In this document: positions 5,918-7,181 of the stretch, one piece after another
How positions within the stretch are numbered: the first letter of the stretch is position 1
Layout: every line of letters begins with the position of its first letter
Source of the DNA: JAKPCT01 sp029553165
GTDB taxonomy: Bacteria; Bacillota; UBA4882; UBA8346
Length of the DNA: 7,181 bases
Direction of reading: 5' to 3'
Assembly: GCA_035359995.1 (NCBI GenBank)
Contig: DAORZT010000087.1
Coordinates: forward strand, 1 to 7,181
Program-made: the position numbers and the translations under genes
Notes under the pieces: generated by a model
Told to the model about the DNA's origin: nothing
What the model saw: the letters and a program-made list of their open reading frames with translations, nothing else
Database searches by the model: none

Positions 5918-6589
5918 ATGAACAGTGTTAACTTGGTCTTTAATGCCTCCGGAGCGGCCGAAGCCGGCCGCCGGGGTGATGTCGTAGTAATTGTCGATAT
6001 TATTGATATGTCCACCAGTGCGGAAGTGGCGTTGGAAGCGGGGGCAATTGCTCTGTTTGGAGCCGCGCCAACGAACTGTAAAGCACCGGTTAATCTTAAC
6101 CCGGAGCGGATGGGTTATCTTGCCGGGAAGACGGCCTTGAAACACAAGACACAGTTGGTTGTGGTTGCTGAACCACGTTATGGAACCGAAGAAGAGCGAC
6201 GTAAACGGGCTGAAACGGCGCTTCTGGGTGTAGCCCGTTCCGGAGCGGCGATCAGTGAAATAGTTCCGAATATTGGTTCCGAGATTAATAAACTGGTTGA
6301 TTTTAAAGAAAAAGTTGCTTTGTTTGTTTCGGACACTGGCGGGGTAGCTTTTGATGCTGCTTTTATTAGCGGAGCACCGGCAGTAGTTACAGCTACGGTA
6401 ACCCGTACTCCGGAGAAAAAAGGAATTGCTCCGGCACTGGCTGGAGTACAACGGGCAATTGAGCAGGCACAAAAATTTGATTGCGGGATTTCGGTAGTTG
6501 CAGCAAGTTCGAATTCGATGGAAGATGTTCTTGCCGCACAATTTTTGGTCCAATTAATCGTCAACCAGGGTTTTTTGGCGTTAAAGTGA
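5918..6589 (+). CDS. ComB-like conserved protein (2-phosphosulfolactate phosphatase-like fold)
   Basis: A 223-residue cytoplasmic protein. The segment VVVIVDIIDMSTSAEVALEAGA (22-43, of which DIIDMSTS is the core) resembles the VxVIDVLRATST motif of ComB, and SVVAASSNSMEDVLAAQFL (192-210) resembles the ComB C-terminus. ComB in coenzyme M synthesis removes phosphate from 2-phosphosulfolactate. The usual arginine after the DVL stretch is not present (M31 instead), so the same reaction should not be assumed. Similar unnamed proteins occur in other clostridia. ATG 5918 is preceded by GAGGT at 5903-5907 (11 nt spacing), with a 53-nt gap from the Nudix gene. It is the last gene of the run, and a strong terminator follows 26 nt after the stop. 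Confidence 0.7.
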   Translation: MNSVNLVFNASGAAEAGRRGDVVVIVDIIDMSTSAEVALEAGAIALFGAAPTNCKAPVNLNPERMGYLAGKTALKHKTQLVVVAEPRYGTEEERRKRAETALLGVARSGAAISEIVPNIGSEINKLVDFKEKVALFVSDTGGVAFDAAFISGAPAVVTATVTRTPEKKGIAPALAGVQRAIEQAQKFDCGISVVAASSNSMEDVLAAQFLVQLIVNQGFLALK

Positions 6590-6614
6590 CTATTTAAGAT
6601 ATTTTGATCACGAG

Positions 6615-6639
6615 AAACCTGTGCATTACAGGTTTTTTT
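6615..6639 (+). terminator. Rho-independent terminator after the ComB-like gene
   Basis: An 8-bp stem, AAACCTGT (6615-6622) with ACAGGTTT (6628-6635), encloses a GCATT loop. Seven T residues (6633-6639) run on from the right arm. This is a textbook intrinsic terminator and marks the end of the DUF3866-Nudix-ComB-like transcript. Confidence 0.88.
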
Positions 6640-6745
6640 ATTTTGCAGGAAGATATTAGCAGATGTTCGAATTAAGAGGTCTATAAGGGGAAAAGTCAGG
6701 GCCGTAAATCTATATGAAAGATAATCAATAAGAGAGGGATTTAGT

Positions 6746-7177
6746 ATGAGGAAATATGTACCGGTTGAAGCAATTATTAATTTGTCAGAAACTCAAAAAG
6801 GTGCGTTGCGGGACCTGTGGCAGCCAGAACAGTATGACCGGATTATCATTCCAATCTGCCAGGATGTTGAACGTGATCTTTATTCTTATGAAATCTATGT
6901 GATTAAAGATATTGTAATAAATGCGATTAATCAGGATAAGCGGTTTAATACGTTTAGAGTTCCGGTTCATGGCTATGATTATTATCAGATGTTCTTTGAA
7001 GTTGCTCCGGTAACCGATCCTGCAATATCCGAGGAGTTTGCGCAGTTGGATGATGATACTATTGAAGATTATGATAATGATAATACGGATGATGATGTCG
7101 ACTCAGAAATATTTTTCAATAAGGAAGAGTATAATGCCCCCACTTGTCAAGACAATTTTTTAGCTTTTCTAAGTTAG
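6746..7177 (+). CDS. Hypothetical protein with an acidic C-terminal tail
   Basis: I do not recognise this 143-residue protein. Residues 1-90 look like a folded alpha/beta domain with several aromatic residues (YDYYQMFFEV at 77-86). From about 101 to 121 it becomes very acidic (DDD, EDYD, TDDDVDSE), with about 12 D/E residues in 21, and it ends in a hydrophobic FLAFLS. It has no signal peptide, membrane helix or catalytic motif that I can see. ATG at 6746 has an SD of GAGAGGG (6732-6738) with 7 nt spacing, so the start is well supported. It stands alone after a strong terminator, so it should have its own promoter, but none is clear in 6640-6745. The stop at 7175-7177 is inside the window, so the gene is complete. 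Confidence 0.72.
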   Translation: MRKYVPVEAIINLSETQKGALRDLWQPEQYDRIIIPICQDVERDLYSYEIYVIKDIVINAINQDKRFNTFRVPVHGYDYYQMFFEVAPVTDPAISEEFAQLDDDTIEDYDNDNTDDDVDSEIFFNKEEYNAPTCQDNFLAFLS

Positions 7178-7181
7178 GTTC

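Noticed and set aside
5915..6553. 212-codon open frame on the minus strand opposite the ComB-like gene
   Set aside because: Its product is rich in S, N, R and C with no recognisable motif, while the + strand product has ComB-like motifs, an SD and a terminator. It is a shadow frame.
6640..6745. Promoter for the last gene, using TATAAG (6682-6687) or GATAAT (6720-6725) as a -10
   Set aside because: No TTGACA-like hexamer occurs at 16-18 bp from either, and neither has an extended TG, so I could not support a call.

Overview
The window looks like chromosomal housekeeping DNA from a low-to-moderate GC Bacillota (Clostridia-like) bacterium. The reasons are purine-rich Shine-Dalgarno (SD) sites before most genes, frequent TTG/GTG starts, ScpA/ScpB condensin subunits, a DUF3866 protein, and a TGS-domain uridine-kinase-like protein. 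The genus cannot be named from the sequence alone. All eight genes I support are on the + strand, and I see no mobile element, CRISPR array, tRNA or rRNA.

Layout. (1) 36-1706 encodes a three-part protein: TGS domain, threonyl-tRNA-synthetase-like second additional domain, and P-loop uridine kinase. (2) 1707-1919 is the longest non-coding stretch. It holds a good extended -10 promoter (1751-1759) and a leader with several candidate stems, including a 17-bp hairpin (1852-1895) just before the SD of the next gene. (3) 1920-4123 is a tight run of HD-domain phosphohydrolase, scpA, scpB and a small two-helix membrane protein whose GTG start lies inside the end of scpB. It ends in a short Rho-independent terminator (about 4158-4181). 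(4) 4205-6589 is a second run: a DUF3866 protein, an ADP-ribose-pyrophosphatase-type Nudix hydrolase that overlaps it by 8 nt, and a ComB-like conserved protein. It ends in a clear terminator (6615-6639). (5) 6746-7177 is an unrecognised, acidic-tailed protein that ends just before the window edge.

How the genes fit together. ScpA and ScpB are the non-SMC subunits of the Smc-ScpAB chromosome-organising complex; smc is not in the window. The membrane protein translationally linked to scpB, with a coiled coil and a very basic tail, is the best candidate here for an undescribed accessory factor. The HD hydrolase upstream shares the transcript but has no obvious functional link. DUF3866, Nudix and ComB-like proteins form a second conserved-hypothetical group, in which only the Nudix enzyme has a confident biochemical role (nucleotide-sugar or ADP-ribose clean-up). 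No non-coding gap exceeds 300 bases. The 6640-6745 gap shows only an SD site, with no promoter I can defend. I did not find a complete novel system. The structured leader and the scpB-coupled membrane protein are the leads I would follow first.
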